Under the pieces are notes generated by a model, which was not told the origin of the DNA, ran no database searches, and worked only from the letters and a program-made list of their open reading frames with translations. A stretch of 64,000 bases of DNA, from assembly GCF_947497005.1 (NCBI RefSeq), contig NZ_CANMFF010000003.1, positions 1 to 64,000 on the forward strand. The letters are read 5' to 3'. Source of the DNA: an uncultured Ruegeria sp. GTDB lineage: Bacteria; Pseudomonadota; Alphaproteobacteria; Rhodobacterales; Rhodobacteraceae. Both the position numbers and the translations under genes were made by a program. Of the stretch, positions 36,419 to 45,261 are shown one piece after another (position 1 is the first letter of the stretch; every line of letters begins with the position of its first letter).

Positions 36419-37732
36419 CTATTTTTCGGGGATCAGACCTCTTGGGCTGAATCTGAGAACAATCAAAAGGATCAATCCCATTGTGAACAGGCGCATATGC
36501 GCAGCGCTGTTGATCAGATGGTCTTTCAGCGCACTTCCATCCGGCATACCTGTGGTAATGACATTCATCAGCCACAAACCGATCGGTTCAACCTGAACCC
36601 AGAGGAACCAGATCAGGAATGCGCCCAGTACGGCGCCGAAATTATTGCCCGATCCGCCGACAATCACCATCACCCAGACCAGAAAGGTAAAGCGCAGAGG
36701 GTTGTAGGTGCCCGGCGTCAACTGCCCATCCAGCGTGGTCATCATCGCGCCTGCAATGCCGCAGATGGCCGAGCCCAGCACAAAGATCTGCAGATGGCGG
36801 CGGGTAACGTCCTTGCCCATGGCTTCTGCCGCGACTTCGTTGTCCCGGATCGCGCGCATCATACGCCCCCACGGGCTTTTCAACGCCATTTGCGCCATCC
36901 AGAGCAGCACCAGAAGCACGATAAAAAACAGCAGAGAATAGCCCAATTTGACCGACAAGGTCGAGGCGGTGACCGGGTCTAGGCCAAACCATTCGGCGCG
37001 GGCCAGGAAGGCCGGGTCCTTCTGCAATTCGACTTCGTAACCGACCACGGGGGAGGGACGCGGAATGCCGTAGACATTCTTGACCCCACGTGCCAGCCAA
37101 TCTTCGTTTTTCATCACCGCGATGATGATTTCGGCGATACCCAGCGTGGCAATCGCCAGATAATCCGACCGCAGACCCAGAGCGGTTTTGCCGATCAGCC
37201 AAGCGGCACCGGCGGCCAGCAACCCCCCGGCGGGCCAGGCCAGAAGAACGGGCAGGTTCAGACCTCCGATATTGCCTGCGACGGCAGGATCAATCGCTTC
37301 AATCGCGGAAACGTTGGGGTCGAAGATTCCGCGGTAAACAAAGAATCCCACAAGCAGAATACCGACGATTGTCAGCGTTTGCACGCGTCCCTTGGGCAAC
37401 TTCTGCGCGACTATTACGGCGGAAACCACAGTCGCAGCACCCAGCAGTAGCGCGAGGATGACGCCATAGCCGCCACTGGACCAAGCTCCGGGTGTCGGCG
37501 GAGTCGAAACCAGCACAACCGCCAGACCACCCAAGGCGACAAAGCCCATCACACCAACGTTGAAGAGGCCCGCAAAGCCCCATTGCAGATTCACCCCGAT
37601 CGACATGATGGCCGAGATCAGGCCCATGTTCAGGATCAGAATGGCGCTGTTCCAGCTTTGCGTGAATCCAGTCAACAGGATCAGGCCGCCGACGACTACG
37701 AACAGCAGCGTGTTTTTCACAGAGTCGGTCAT
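36419..37732 (-). CDS. livM: Branched-chain amino-acid ABC transporter permease LivM
   Basis: 437 residues, longer than most LivM (about 330-420), with an extended N-terminal membrane region. About ten spans. The conserved EAA-like region is AIRDNEVAAEAMGKDVTRRHLQIF, followed by GAMMTTLDGQLTPGTYNPLRFTF. Forms the inner-membrane channel with LivH. Start overlaps the livH stop (37729-37732). Confidence 0.93.
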   Translation of the reverse strand: MTDSVKNTLLFVVVGGLILLTGFTQSWNSAILILNMGLISAIMSIGVNLQWGFAGLFNVGVMGFVALGGLAVVLVSTPPTPGAWSSGGYGVILALLLGAATVVSAVIVAQKLPKGRVQTLTIVGILLVGFFVYRGIFDPNVSAIEAIDPAVAGNIGGLNLPVLLAWPAGGLLAAGAAWLIGKTALGLRSDYLAIATLGIAEIIIAVMKNEDWLARGVKNVYGIPRPSPVVGYEVELQKDPAFLARAEWFGLDPVTASTLSVKLGYSLLFFIVLLVLLWMAQMALKSPWGRMMRAIRDNEVAAEAMGKDVTRRHLQIFVLGSAICGIAGAMMTTLDGQLTPGTYNPLRFTFLVWVMVIVGGSGNNFGAVLGAFLIWFLWVQVEPIGLWLMNVITTGMPDGSALKDHLINSAAHMRLFTMGLILLIVLRFSPRGLIPEK

Positions 37733-38739
37733 ACTGCTTTCCCCTTGAACAGACCCGTAGGCTTAAACAGAAGCACAATCAGAAGGATGGCAAAGCTGAC
37801 GGCGAATTTGTAATCGGTGGACAGGAACTGGACCAAACCTGACGGCTCCAGATTTTCCGGCGCCAGATAGGTCAGGACCTTTTTCCACGCGTAGGTGATC
37901 GTCACTTCGGAAAACGCGATGATGAATCCGCCCGCAATTGCGCCCAGAGGATTCCCCAAGCCGCCTACGATGGCCGAAGCAAAAATCGGCAGCAGCAGTT
38001 GGAAATAAACGAAGGGCTTGAAGCTCTTGTCCAGGCCGTACAGCACTCCAGCCGTGGTTGCCAGCGCAGCTACGATGATCCAGGTGATCATGACCACACG
38101 TTCGGGGTTGATGCCTGACAACAGCGCCAGATCCTCATTGTCCGAATAGGCGCGCATCGATTTGCCCGTGCGTGTTTTGTTGAGAAACCAGAACAGCAGA
38201 ACCACGGCAACAACAGCCACGATCACGGTAATGCCTTGTGATGTCTTGATGGCCAGCCCTTCGCGCAGACCGGTCATCGCCTTGAATTCCCGCGCCGAAA
38301 CAATGAACCGCGCGCCGTCCGAGAAGCGTTGGTCATCCGGTCCTATGATGAACCGTACAAGACCGTTCATGATGAACATCACGCCCATCGAGACGATAAC
38401 CAGAATGACCGGTTTTGCCTTTTGTTCGCGGTAGAATCTGTAGACCAGTTTATCGGTGACCAGCACCAGAATAATGCAGCCAAGGATGGCAAAGGGCAGG
38501 GCGAGCAAGGCAGTTGGCAAGGGTCCAAAGCTGACACCGGCAGCCTGCAAGCCCCAGGTGACCAGCACCGCGATCATCGCGCCAAAGGCCATGGTGTCGC
38601 CATGGGCAAAGTTCGAAAACCGCAGGATGCCGTAAATCAGGGTCACGCCAAGCGCCCCCAGCGCCAACTGACTGCCATAGGCAACGGCTGGCACGATGAC
38701 AAAGTTGGCCAAGGCGACCAACGCGTTCAGTAAATCCAT
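37729..38739 (-). CDS. livH: Branched-chain amino-acid ABC transporter permease LivH
   Basis: 336 residues with about eight spans. LGALGVTLIYGILRFSNFAHGD is the LivH N-terminal signature, and MRAYSDNEDLALLSGINPERV is the coupling region for the ATPase. AGAAG lies before the ATG. A -35/-10-like pair (TTGAAA ... CATAAA, 18-base spacer) lies upstream at about 38770-38800 on the minus strand, so livHM may be transcribed apart from livFG. Confidence 0.93.
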   Translation of the reverse strand: MDLLNALVALANFVIVPAVAYGSQLALGALGVTLIYGILRFSNFAHGDTMAFGAMIAVLVTWGLQAAGVSFGPLPTALLALPFAILGCIILVLVTDKLVYRFYREQKAKPVILVIVSMGVMFIMNGLVRFIIGPDDQRFSDGARFIVSAREFKAMTGLREGLAIKTSQGITVIVAVVAVVLLFWFLNKTRTGKSMRAYSDNEDLALLSGINPERVVMITWIIVAALATTAGVLYGLDKSFKPFVYFQLLLPIFASAIVGGLGNPLGAIAGGFIIAFSEVTITYAWKKVLTYLAPENLEPSGLVQFLSTDYKFAVSFAILLIVLLFKPTGLFKGKAV

Positions 38740-39046
38740 GAATTCTTCTCACTGTCCGGGTGCGGCTTTATGGCATGTGCGGTGTTAGGATTTCAACATG
38801 ACGACGCGGTTTTCAGTGATATGTTCGCGCCTTTTTTCGCAGTTTTGACTTGGTCATACTGCTGGAAGCGAATGCCTTAGTGGATCCCACACCTTTATGC
38901 ATGAGTGGAGCACGCACCGGCCTGTTGAGAAATGAAACCGCCTGGCTTTGGTCATTAGTGGCATTAGAGAAATAAAGGTGGATCGCCAACACCCTGCCGC
39001 GGGTTGCCCGCACAGGGTGTCGGCTGATTTTCTGGCCGAAAGGAAC
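38740..39046. other. 307-bp region upstream of livH
   Basis: Apart from the liv promoter and the terminator of the 109-residue gene, no credible gene is seen. A minus-strand frame at 38813-39013 lacks family signals and is rejected. Confidence 0.5.
38989..39020 (-). terminator. Terminator after the 109-residue secreted protein gene
   Basis: ACACCCTG-CC-GCGGG at 38989-39003 pairs with CCCGC-A-CAGGGTGT at 39007-39020 around a three-base loop: a bulged 13-pair stem starting 27 bases past the stop codon. Confidence 0.65.
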
Positions 39047-39376
39047 TTAAGCCTGCACTTCTTCGCACATGCCGTGATCTTCTTCTGCATGGGGGCCTTT
39101 GACGGACAAGTCGTAAGACATGTCCTCGAAATGCACCACAAATGTCATGACATCCTGATCTTCAATATGCATGAAGGTCATACTGCCAACACCTTTGAAC
39201 ACAACTGCATCGCCTGTGATTTTGGGGGTTTCAATGCTGCCCTTGTCTCCGGCTGTGGCACGGTTCAGACGAATTTCGCTGCCATCACGATCTGAAATGC
39301 AAACAAAATGGCGTTCTTCAGCCAAGGCCTGAGTTGCGGCAAACAAGCCAAACGACAGAGCGATCCAGGTTTTCAT
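39047..39376 (-). CDS. Small secreted protein, paralog of the 39936 gene
   Basis: 109 residues with a signal peptide (MKTWIALSFGLFAATQALA). Two cysteines, Cys26 and Cys104, 78 residues apart. The C-terminal half (TFMHIEDQDVMTFVV ... SVKGPHAEEDHGMC) matches the divergent plus-strand protein at 25 of 40 positions counted by eye. No named family recognised. An upstream ATG would add 12 residues before the signal, so 39376 is chosen. Confidence 0.75.
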   Translation of the reverse strand: MKTWIALSFGLFAATQALAEERHFVCISDRDGSEIRLNRATAGDKGSIETPKITGDAVVFKGVGSMTFMHIEDQDVMTFVVHFEDMSYDLSVKGPHAEEDHGMCEEVQA

Positions 39377-39935
39377 TTTAGGCGGGTCCTTAATTGGTTT
39401 TTTTTGCGCCATCCGCGTGTGGAACCGTTCGTTCTGAAATGCGGTGCAGGTGACGATGACGAACCGCCTAAGCTCTCATTATGTCGCAAATTGAGCCCGA
39501 ACGTGTTTTTTGACACTGCGTGACAAGCCCTAGGGGTGTTGGGTTGTTTTTCTAAAACCGCAATGAAACAAGTATTTAGAAGCCATATTTAACGGCCCGA
39601 GATCCGGGTTTCTTGATCCTGACACATTGCTAACAAAATGCGGCACCGAACGATGTGAATCAGCGGTGTCACCCCAATGATCATCTGCGTAAGCCCGTTG
39701 GTTGAAGTTACCTTCTTTAAGTCTCATCTTGGGTCCACGCGACCTCACCCCGCCTCAAGTTCCGGTGAAGATTCTGACTTAGGTCTGTGAAATACAACAC
39801 CCTTTCTTAGGTTGGGCCTGTCACCTGGCTACTGAAATCGTCGAACGCGACCGGTGCAAATGACAAACCGTCAGACCGTACGCACAGGGGATCACTCAGC
39901 CCCAAGCGGACGCGGGATACAAAGGAAGAAAGACC
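39377..39935. other. 559-bp divergent intergenic region between the paralogous secreted proteins
   Basis: No convincing gene. Parts look like degraded coding sequence: a minus-strand frame ending KYLFHCGFRKT faintly recalls a sulfotransferase N-terminus. That is too weak to call. Base composition is mixed, and the region may be a scar of past rearrangement. Confidence 0.45.
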
Positions 39936-40289
39936 ATGAAATTTGCCGCTCTTATCACCGCCGGCTTGATGCTGCCGACACTCACCCAAGCCGCGACCGA
40001 AGACCCGTTGAATGGCGCGGATTTTGTCGTCAATTGCGAGTCGGACAAGAGCGGTGGGTCGGTGATTCTGGCGCGATCGGGTGAGACCGACAAAGGGTTC
40101 ATCGTGGCCGATGAAATCAAGGGCGAAGCTCAGATCATTCCCGGCCTGAACTCCCTGACCTTCCTGCATATTATGGATCAGGACGTCGTGACCTTTGTGG
40201 TGGACTTCGACAACCTGCACTATGACATGTCGATCAAGGGCCCGCACGCGGCGAATGACTCAGGCTATTGTAGCGATCCGGTCGGATAA
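39936..40289 (+). CDS. Small secreted protein, paralog of the 39047 gene
   Basis: 117 residues with a signal peptide ending near LTQA (19). Cys34 and Cys112 are also 78 residues apart, as in the paralog. The block LTFLHIMDQDVVTFVV ... MSIKGPHAANDSGYC is the shared core. The mature protein is probably a small beta-rich domain closed by a disulfide. Function unknown. AAGGA lies eight bases before ATG. Confidence 0.78.
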   Translation: MKFAALITAGLMLPTLTQAATEDPLNGADFVVNCESDKSGGSVILARSGETDKGFIVADEIKGEAQIIPGLNSLTFLHIMDQDVVTFVVDFDNLHYDMSIKGPHAANDSGYCSDPVG

Positions 40290-40291
40290 AT

Positions 40292-40408
40292 TTGGAAAAG
40301 GCGGTTGCCCGTGGTCAAACGCAAGTCTTAACCGCCTTCAATGCTTGTCTGAAAACTCCGGACGAGGGGGACGAATTTCCCAAATGCCTCGACAACGGGG
40401 AGTGCTGA
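40292..40408 (+). pseudogene. Possible remnant of a Cys-containing secreted protein
   Basis: The frame after the previous gene reads EKAVARGQTQVLTAFNACLK and then TPDEGDEFPKCLDNGEC before TGA at 40406. It is plausible protein-like sequence with no ATG; only a TTG at 40292 is available. It may be the end of a broken gene or a TTG-started peptide co-transcribed with the upstream gene. Confidence 0.3.
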
Positions 40409-40528
40409 CAAAGTGCGTCAGCCAAATCTTCTTGCTCGCCATTCTTAAGAAGGGTCAGGTTCTGCCAAAGGCGATTGAAGGAACAAGGACGATGTGGGAG
40501 AGCGCCACAAGTGTGTTGAGGACGTCTA

Positions 40529-40984
40529 TTAGTTTTCGTCTCCGCAGAAGCCGTACACCACCTCAACAAATTTAGACCTCGGAAGATGCTGGATTGTAAA
40601 AGCAATTCCAATTGGTTCACCATCTGTCCACAATTCAATGATCGCATTCGTCAGTGTGTTCTCAACAAGGCTATTCGCCACAATTGAGCGTTCATTAGAA
40701 AGTCTTCTATCAACCATAAAGTCGCCGAAATGGACTCTCGATTCTTTGGTCGACGGCACCGCGTAAGCATGTATTTCACCGTCGGCCATTGAGACTTCCA
40801 ACCGAAAGCTTCCTTCTGGACAGTTTGTGGCAGGGCAGTCAGCGCCCATGCACATCGCTCTAACTTCACACATTCTCATTTCACAGTAGGTCCTAGGAAA
40901 CGAGTCGGCTTGCGCAGGGTTCTGCAACATTAGATTCAGCGAAAGAGCGAGCGTGAAGACTATTTTCAAAAAGGTGATTTTCAC
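40529..40984 (-). CDS. Cysteine-rich secreted protein of unknown function, coupled to livF
   Basis: 151 residues. A signal peptide (FTLALSLNLMLQNPAQADS) precedes five cysteines in 22 residues (34, 39, 45, 50, 55) and a C-terminal Cys near 147. The start is GTG at 40984, directly after the livF stop (TAAGTG), with GGGGGGA upstream, so translation is probably coupled. Base composition looks lower in GC than in the liv genes, suggesting acquisition. No family recognised. Confidence 0.7.
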   Translation of the reverse strand: MKITFLKIVFTLALSLNLMLQNPAQADSFPRTYCEMRMCEVRAMCMGADCPATNCPEGSFRLEVSMADGEIHAYAVPSTKESRVHFGDFMVDRRLSNERSIVANSLVENTLTNAIIELWTDGEPIGIAFTIQHLPRSKFVEVVYGFCGDEN

Positions 40985-41815
40985 TTATCCCCCCAAGAAA
41001 CTCTTTCGAACTTCAGGGTCCGTCAGCAATTCCTTGCCGGTACCGGTATAAGCATTCCGCCCCTGCACCAGAACATAACCTTTGTCTGCGATTTCAAGTG
41101 CTTGACGGGCGTTCTGTTCAACCATCAGGATCGGCAAACCGGTGCGTGAGACCTCGATGATCCGGTCGAACAGCTCATCCATCACGATGGGCGAAACACC
41201 GGCGGTGGGTTCGTCCAGCATCAACACCTTGGGCTGGGTCATCAGTGCGCGGCCCACAGCGACCTGTTGGCGCTGACCACCCGAAAGCTCTCCGGCGGGT
41301 TGGTTGCGTTTGTCGCGCAGGATCGGAAACAGATCAAAGACCTGCTCCATCGTCTCGCTGATATCGTCGCGGCGAATAAAGGCACCCATTTCAAGGTTCT
41401 CTTCTACCGTCATCGAGGTGAAGATGTTCTGTGTTTGCGGCACAAAGCCCATGCCGCGGATCACCCGGTCTTGCGGGGTAAGATTTGTAATATCTTCACC
41501 ATCCAACCGAACAGATCCCGCGCGGACGTCCAGCATTCCAAACACGGCCTTCATTGCAGTGGACTTACCTGCGCCATTGGGGCCAACGATGACAGCAATC
41601 TCACCTTTGTCCACGGCGATTGTGCATTCATGGAGGATATCCGGCCCCTTGCCGTAACCTCCGGTCATGGTGTCACCGATCAGGAAGGGACCGCCCGCGA
41701 CCGCCTTCGTTTTACCGCTTTTGCGATGGGCAGGCGTCATTGTGCCTGCGCCGTGCGGATTAGTGATCGAGGCGTCTTTGTTGCCCTTGTCGTCCTGATA
41801 GGGGTTATCGGTCAC
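40985..41815 (-). CDS. livF: Branched-chain amino-acid ABC transporter ATPase LivF
   Basis: 276 residues with an N-terminal extension of about 40 residues beyond typical LivF (235). Walker A is GPNGAGKSTAM, the signature LSGGQRQQVAVGRALM, and Walker B LMLDEPTAGVSP. Cytoplasmic ATPase pairing with LivG. Start overlaps the livG stop by four bases. Confidence 0.94.
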   Translation of the reverse strand: MTDNPYQDDKGNKDASITNPHGAGTMTPAHRKSGKTKAVAGGPFLIGDTMTGGYGKGPDILHECTIAVDKGEIAVIVGPNGAGKSTAMKAVFGMLDVRAGSVRLDGEDITNLTPQDRVIRGMGFVPQTQNIFTSMTVEENLEMGAFIRRDDISETMEQVFDLFPILRDKRNQPAGELSGGQRQQVAVGRALMTQPKVLMLDEPTAGVSPIVMDELFDRIIEVSRTGLPILMVEQNARQALEIADKGYVLVQGRNAYTGTGKELLTDPEVRKSFLGG

Positions 41816-42600
41816 GCGCCAGCCTCCAGCTTGTCTTTGTTCTTCAGGCCGGTGCCCAGATAAGCCTCGATCACGTGCTCGTTTGCTTTAATCTCATCCA
41901 GAGTGCCCTCGGCCAGAACCCTGCCTTCGGCCATACAGATGACCGGGTCGCAGATCTTGCCGATGAAATCCATGTCGTGTTCGATGACGACGAACGTATA
42001 GCCGCGCTCTTTGTTCAGGCGCAGGATCGTGTCGGCGATGGTCATCAGTAAGGTGCGGTTCACGCCCGCGCCGACCTCATCCAGAAACACGATCTTGGCG
42101 TCGACCATCATGGTACGACCCAGTTCCAGCAGCTTTTTCTGCCCGCCGGAGACCTGACCAGCCTTGTGGTCGGCCAGGTGTTCGATGGTCAGGAATTCTA
42201 GCACTTCGTCGGCCTTGGCCTTCAGCGCGCGTTCCTCATCGGCGATGCGCTTGCGACCAAACCAGGTGTTCCAAAGCGATTCACCCGATTGTACACCCGG
42301 CACCATCATCAGGTTCTCACGGCAGGACATCGACGAGAACTCATGTGCGATCTGGAACGTGCGTAGCAGGCCTTTGTGAAACAACTCGTGCGGGGGCAGG
42401 CCGGTGATATCCTCACCGTCCATAAAGACCTTGCCACTGGTCGGCGGCAGAACACCCGCGATCACATTGAACAGAGTGGTTTTCCCAGCCCCGTTAGGCC
42501 CGATAAGGCCGGTGATCGACCCTTTCTGGATTTCCAGCGATGCCCCATCCACCGCATGAAACCCGCCGAAATGCTTGTGCACGCCCTCGACGACGATCAT
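41812..42600 (-). CDS. livG: Branched-chain amino-acid ABC transporter ATPase LivG
   Basis: 262 residues from ATG 42600, with AGGGGAAAAG just upstream. The start MIVVEGVHKHFGGFHAVDGA fits the family; an in-frame ATG 13 codons earlier adds a very basic stretch and crosses a small GCCG/CGGC hairpin. Walker A is GPNGAGKTTLF, signature VSGGQKKLLELGRTMM, and the Walker B region is AKIVFLDEVGAGVN. Here the usual DEPxAG is DEVGAG, an acceptable variant. Confidence 0.93.
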   Translation of the reverse strand: MIVVEGVHKHFGGFHAVDGASLEIQKGSITGLIGPNGAGKTTLFNVIAGVLPPTSGKVFMDGEDITGLPPHELFHKGLLRTFQIAHEFSSMSCRENLMMVPGVQSGESLWNTWFGRKRIADEERALKAKADEVLEFLTIEHLADHKAGQVSGGQKKLLELGRTMMVDAKIVFLDEVGAGVNRTLLMTIADTILRLNKERGYTFVVIEHDMDFIGKICDPVICMAEGRVLAEGTLDEIKANEHVIEAYLGTGLKNKDKLEAGA

Positions 42601-42675
42601 CTTTTCCCCTAGCCGCCGTTTTCGGCGTTCTTTTCCCATCCCCGTTTTCCGGGGTGCGGCCTTTTTTCATTGAAA

Positions 42676-42700
42676 CAGCCCGGACACAAGGCCCGGGCTG
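42676..42700 (-). terminator. Terminator between the binding-protein gene and livG
   Basis: CAGCCCGG at 42676-42683 pairs with CCGGGCTG at 42693-42700. It lies just after the binding-protein stop and before livG. Such hairpins often lower expression of the transporter genes relative to the binding protein. Confidence 0.65.
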
Positions 42701-42727
42701 CTTATTCTTATAGCCGTTAGAGCCTGA

Positions 42728-43909
42728 TCAACGGAAGTTGACAGTCTTGTTCTCGCCGTCGGTCACTTCGATCTCACGATAGGAACCTGCGCTTTCGCCA
42801 GGGCCGATCAGCTCGACACCGGACGCGCCGACGTAGTCGATGTCCTGACCGTTGGCCAGCAATTCCAGACCTTTGGCCAGCTCACCAGGATAGATTTTCT
42901 CACCCGGAGCGTTCGCGACATCCAGGATCTTGCCGCCGTAGTCGGCAGGGTTGGTCGAGCCGGCCGCTTGCATCGCCAGCATGAACAGAGCGGCAGCGTC
43001 ATAGGATTCGGGCGAATAGGGCGACGAGCCGTCGAAACCTGCGGCTTCGGCCATTGCAAAGTACTTTTCTGCACCTTCACCACCCGAACCGGCGATCTGA
43101 CCGAACGAACCGTTCAGGTCGGCGCCGACATTCGCTGGCAGCGAGTCACCGATCATACCACCGGGCAGGCCGAACGTGTCAAACGCTCCGCTGTCCAGAG
43201 ACGACTGGATGATGCCCAGACCACCCTGGTCCAGATAGCCCGCAACAACCAGAATGTCGCCACCAGCTGACGCCAGCGCACCCACTTCAGCCGAGTAGTC
43301 GGCTTTGCCATCTTCATGCGCGGCGACGATGGTGACTTCGCCACCCGCGGCCTCGAACGAGGACTGGATCGCGTCCGCCAGACCCTTGCCGTAGTCGTTA
43401 TTGGTGTAGGTCAGAGCGATCGAGGTGATGCCGCGATCGTTCAGGATATCTGCCATCACTTGACCTTCCCGCGCATCCGACGGTGCGGTGCGGAAAAACA
43501 GGCCGTTGTCTTCCATGGTCGACAGACCGGGCGAGGTCGCCGAAGGTGAGATCATGACCATGCCATTCGGAATCGCGACATTCTGCAAGATCGCACCGGT
43601 AACGCCCGAGCAATCGCCGCCGATGATACCGGCAACTCCGTCTGCGATCATACGTTCGCCGTTCGAAGTGGCCAGACCGTTGTCAATGCAGCCGGTGTCA
43701 GCGCGCGACGCGGTTACTTTGGATCCATCCAGCAATTTCCCGGATTCGGTGACTTCGCTCATCGCCATCTCTGCGCCCGAACCCATTGCCGGTGCCAGCG
43801 ATTCAATCGGGCCGGTAAAGCCGAACAAAACGCCCAGCGAAATGTCTTCGGCCATGGCGGTGCCCGATAGCAAAGCGGTTGCTGCAGTTGCAGTAAGCAG
43901 CTTTTTCAT
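42728..43909 (-). CDS. Branched-chain amino-acid ABC substrate-binding protein (LivJ-like)
   Basis: 393 residues. The signal peptide MKKLLTATAATALLSGTAMA is cleaved near AMA-ED. The mature protein is a type I periplasmic-binding fold (ISLGVLFGFTGPIESLAPAM ... EMAMSEVTESGKLLDG). Longer start codons would precede the signal peptide, so 43909 is chosen. Substrate specificity within LIV/amide-type ligands cannot be assigned. First gene of the livFG side of the locus. Confidence 0.93.
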   Translation of the reverse strand: MKKLLTATAATALLSGTAMAEDISLGVLFGFTGPIESLAPAMGSGAEMAMSEVTESGKLLDGSKVTASRADTGCIDNGLATSNGERMIADGVAGIIGGDCSGVTGAILQNVAIPNGMVMISPSATSPGLSTMEDNGLFFRTAPSDAREGQVMADILNDRGITSIALTYTNNDYGKGLADAIQSSFEAAGGEVTIVAAHEDGKADYSAEVGALASAGGDILVVAGYLDQGGLGIIQSSLDSGAFDTFGLPGGMIGDSLPANVGADLNGSFGQIAGSGGEGAEKYFAMAEAAGFDGSSPYSPESYDAAALFMLAMQAAGSTNPADYGGKILDVANAPGEKIYPGELAKGLELLANGQDIDYVGASGVELIGPGESAGSYREIEVTDGENKTVNFR

Positions 43910-44063
43910 ATGGTTACTCCCTGTTGTGAACGTGTTCGTTCTGACCAAGAACCTAGGCAAGCTGTTCGGAAAAGAAAAGTCCTAACGCAAACGTGCTTTT
44001 ACCGATTGGAATTCTAACTGTTTTGTTAGGGTTTACCTGTGATTTTCACGGAAAGGGACCAAC

Positions 44064-45161
44064 ATGCTGAAAGCGGCTGCGATTCTGTTACTCACCTTCT
44101 GTGCCGGTAGCGCCTGTGCTCAGGCTTTGTCGACCGCTGCCGGGGATGTTGAACTAACAGAAATGGTTGGCAGGTTGGATACACCTTGGGCAGTTGGTAT
44201 CCTGCCAGACGGCAGTTTCCTCGTCACTGAACGAGAGGGGGAACTGCTGTATGTACATAATGGAAAGGCGAAAGCCGTATCGGGCGTTCCTAAGGTTGCA
44301 GTATCGGGGCAGGGCGGATTGCTGGACGTCACTATCCCGCGAGATTTCAATCAAAGCCGCGAGATTTTCCTGACCTTCTCAAAACCGCAAAGCGGTGGCG
44401 CGGGTACCGCCGTGGCAGTCGCGCGCCTGTCCGAAAACGGCAAGCGCCTCACCAACCTGCGGGTGATTTTCGAGGCGTCTCCGGGCGGGTCCGGAGGACG
44501 CCATTTTGGCAGCCGCGTGGTTGAAGCGAACGATGGAACATTGTTTGTGACGATTGGCGACCGCGGTCAGCCGGATAATGCGCAGGATCGATCCAACCAC
44601 ATGGGCTCGGTCATTCGGATCAATCGGGATGGGACTGTCCCGGCAGACAATCCGTTTGTCGAACAGTCGAACATACGACCGGAAATCTGGTCGTTTGGCC
44701 ACAGAAACCCTCAAGGAGCTGGGCTGGACGCACGTGGCCGGCTGTGGATTTCGGAACATGGCGCGCGCGGCGGGGACGAGATCAATCAACCCCGCGCAGG
44801 TCGGAATTACGGTTGGCCGGTTATTTCTTATGGCACGCATTATTCCGGCAAGAAGATCGGCGAGGGCACGTCCAAGGATGGAATGGAACAACCTGTTCAT
44901 TATTGGGACCCGTCGATCGCGCCTTCGGGGCTGCTCGTTTACTCGGGCAAGCTTTGGCCTGAATGGAAAGGAAGCATGTTCGTAGGATCCTTGAAGTTCG
45001 ACTATATTGCGCGTCTGGAAGGTCCACCCTGGCGCGAGGTTGAGCAAATCAAAGCGCCTCAGACCGAACGCGTTCGCGATATCGTGGAAGCACCTGACGG
45101 TTCGATCTGGTTTATTTCGGTCGGGCAGGGGGCGGTTTACAGGATGTCTGTCCCAAATTGA
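44064..45161 (+). CDS. PQQ-dependent aldose sugar dehydrogenase (YliI-like)
   Basis: 365 residues. A signal peptide (AAILLLTFCAGSACAQA) precedes a six-bladed beta-propeller with the motifs GRLDTPWAVGILPDGSFLVTE, GRHFGSRVVEANDGTLFVTIGD and WSFGHRNPQGAGLD. The WxxxxGxRNxQG-like segment and SEHGARGGDEIN are typical of soluble PQQ/aldose dehydrogenases. It oxidises sugars in the periplasm; the substrate is unknown. Confidence 0.9.
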   Translation: MLKAAAILLLTFCAGSACAQALSTAAGDVELTEMVGRLDTPWAVGILPDGSFLVTEREGELLYVHNGKAKAVSGVPKVAVSGQGGLLDVTIPRDFNQSREIFLTFSKPQSGGAGTAVAVARLSENGKRLTNLRVIFEASPGGSGGRHFGSRVVEANDGTLFVTIGDRGQPDNAQDRSNHMGSVIRINRDGTVPADNPFVEQSNIRPEIWSFGHRNPQGAGLDARGRLWISEHGARGGDEINQPRAGRNYGWPVISYGTHYSGKKIGEGTSKDGMEQPVHYWDPSIAPSGLLVYSGKLWPEWKGSMFVGSLKFDYIARLEGPPWREVEQIKAPQTERVRDIVEAPDGSIWFISVGQGAVYRMSVPN

Positions 45162-45261
45162 CCTGCGCAAGCAGACAATAGACTGTACTATCCCTTCAGA
45201 ACGTGTCGATCTTTACGGCCGCTCTGTTCACCGGGCTATTGGGATTGGGTATTGTCTATCG

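Noticed and set aside
38813..39141. Possible transposase remnant upstream of livH
   Set aside because: Overlapping minus-strand frames contain no transposase motif; no inverted repeats frame them.
39530..39748. Minus-strand frame with a KYLFHCGFRKT segment
   Set aside because: The resemblance to a sulfotransferase start is a few residues only and the rest has no support.
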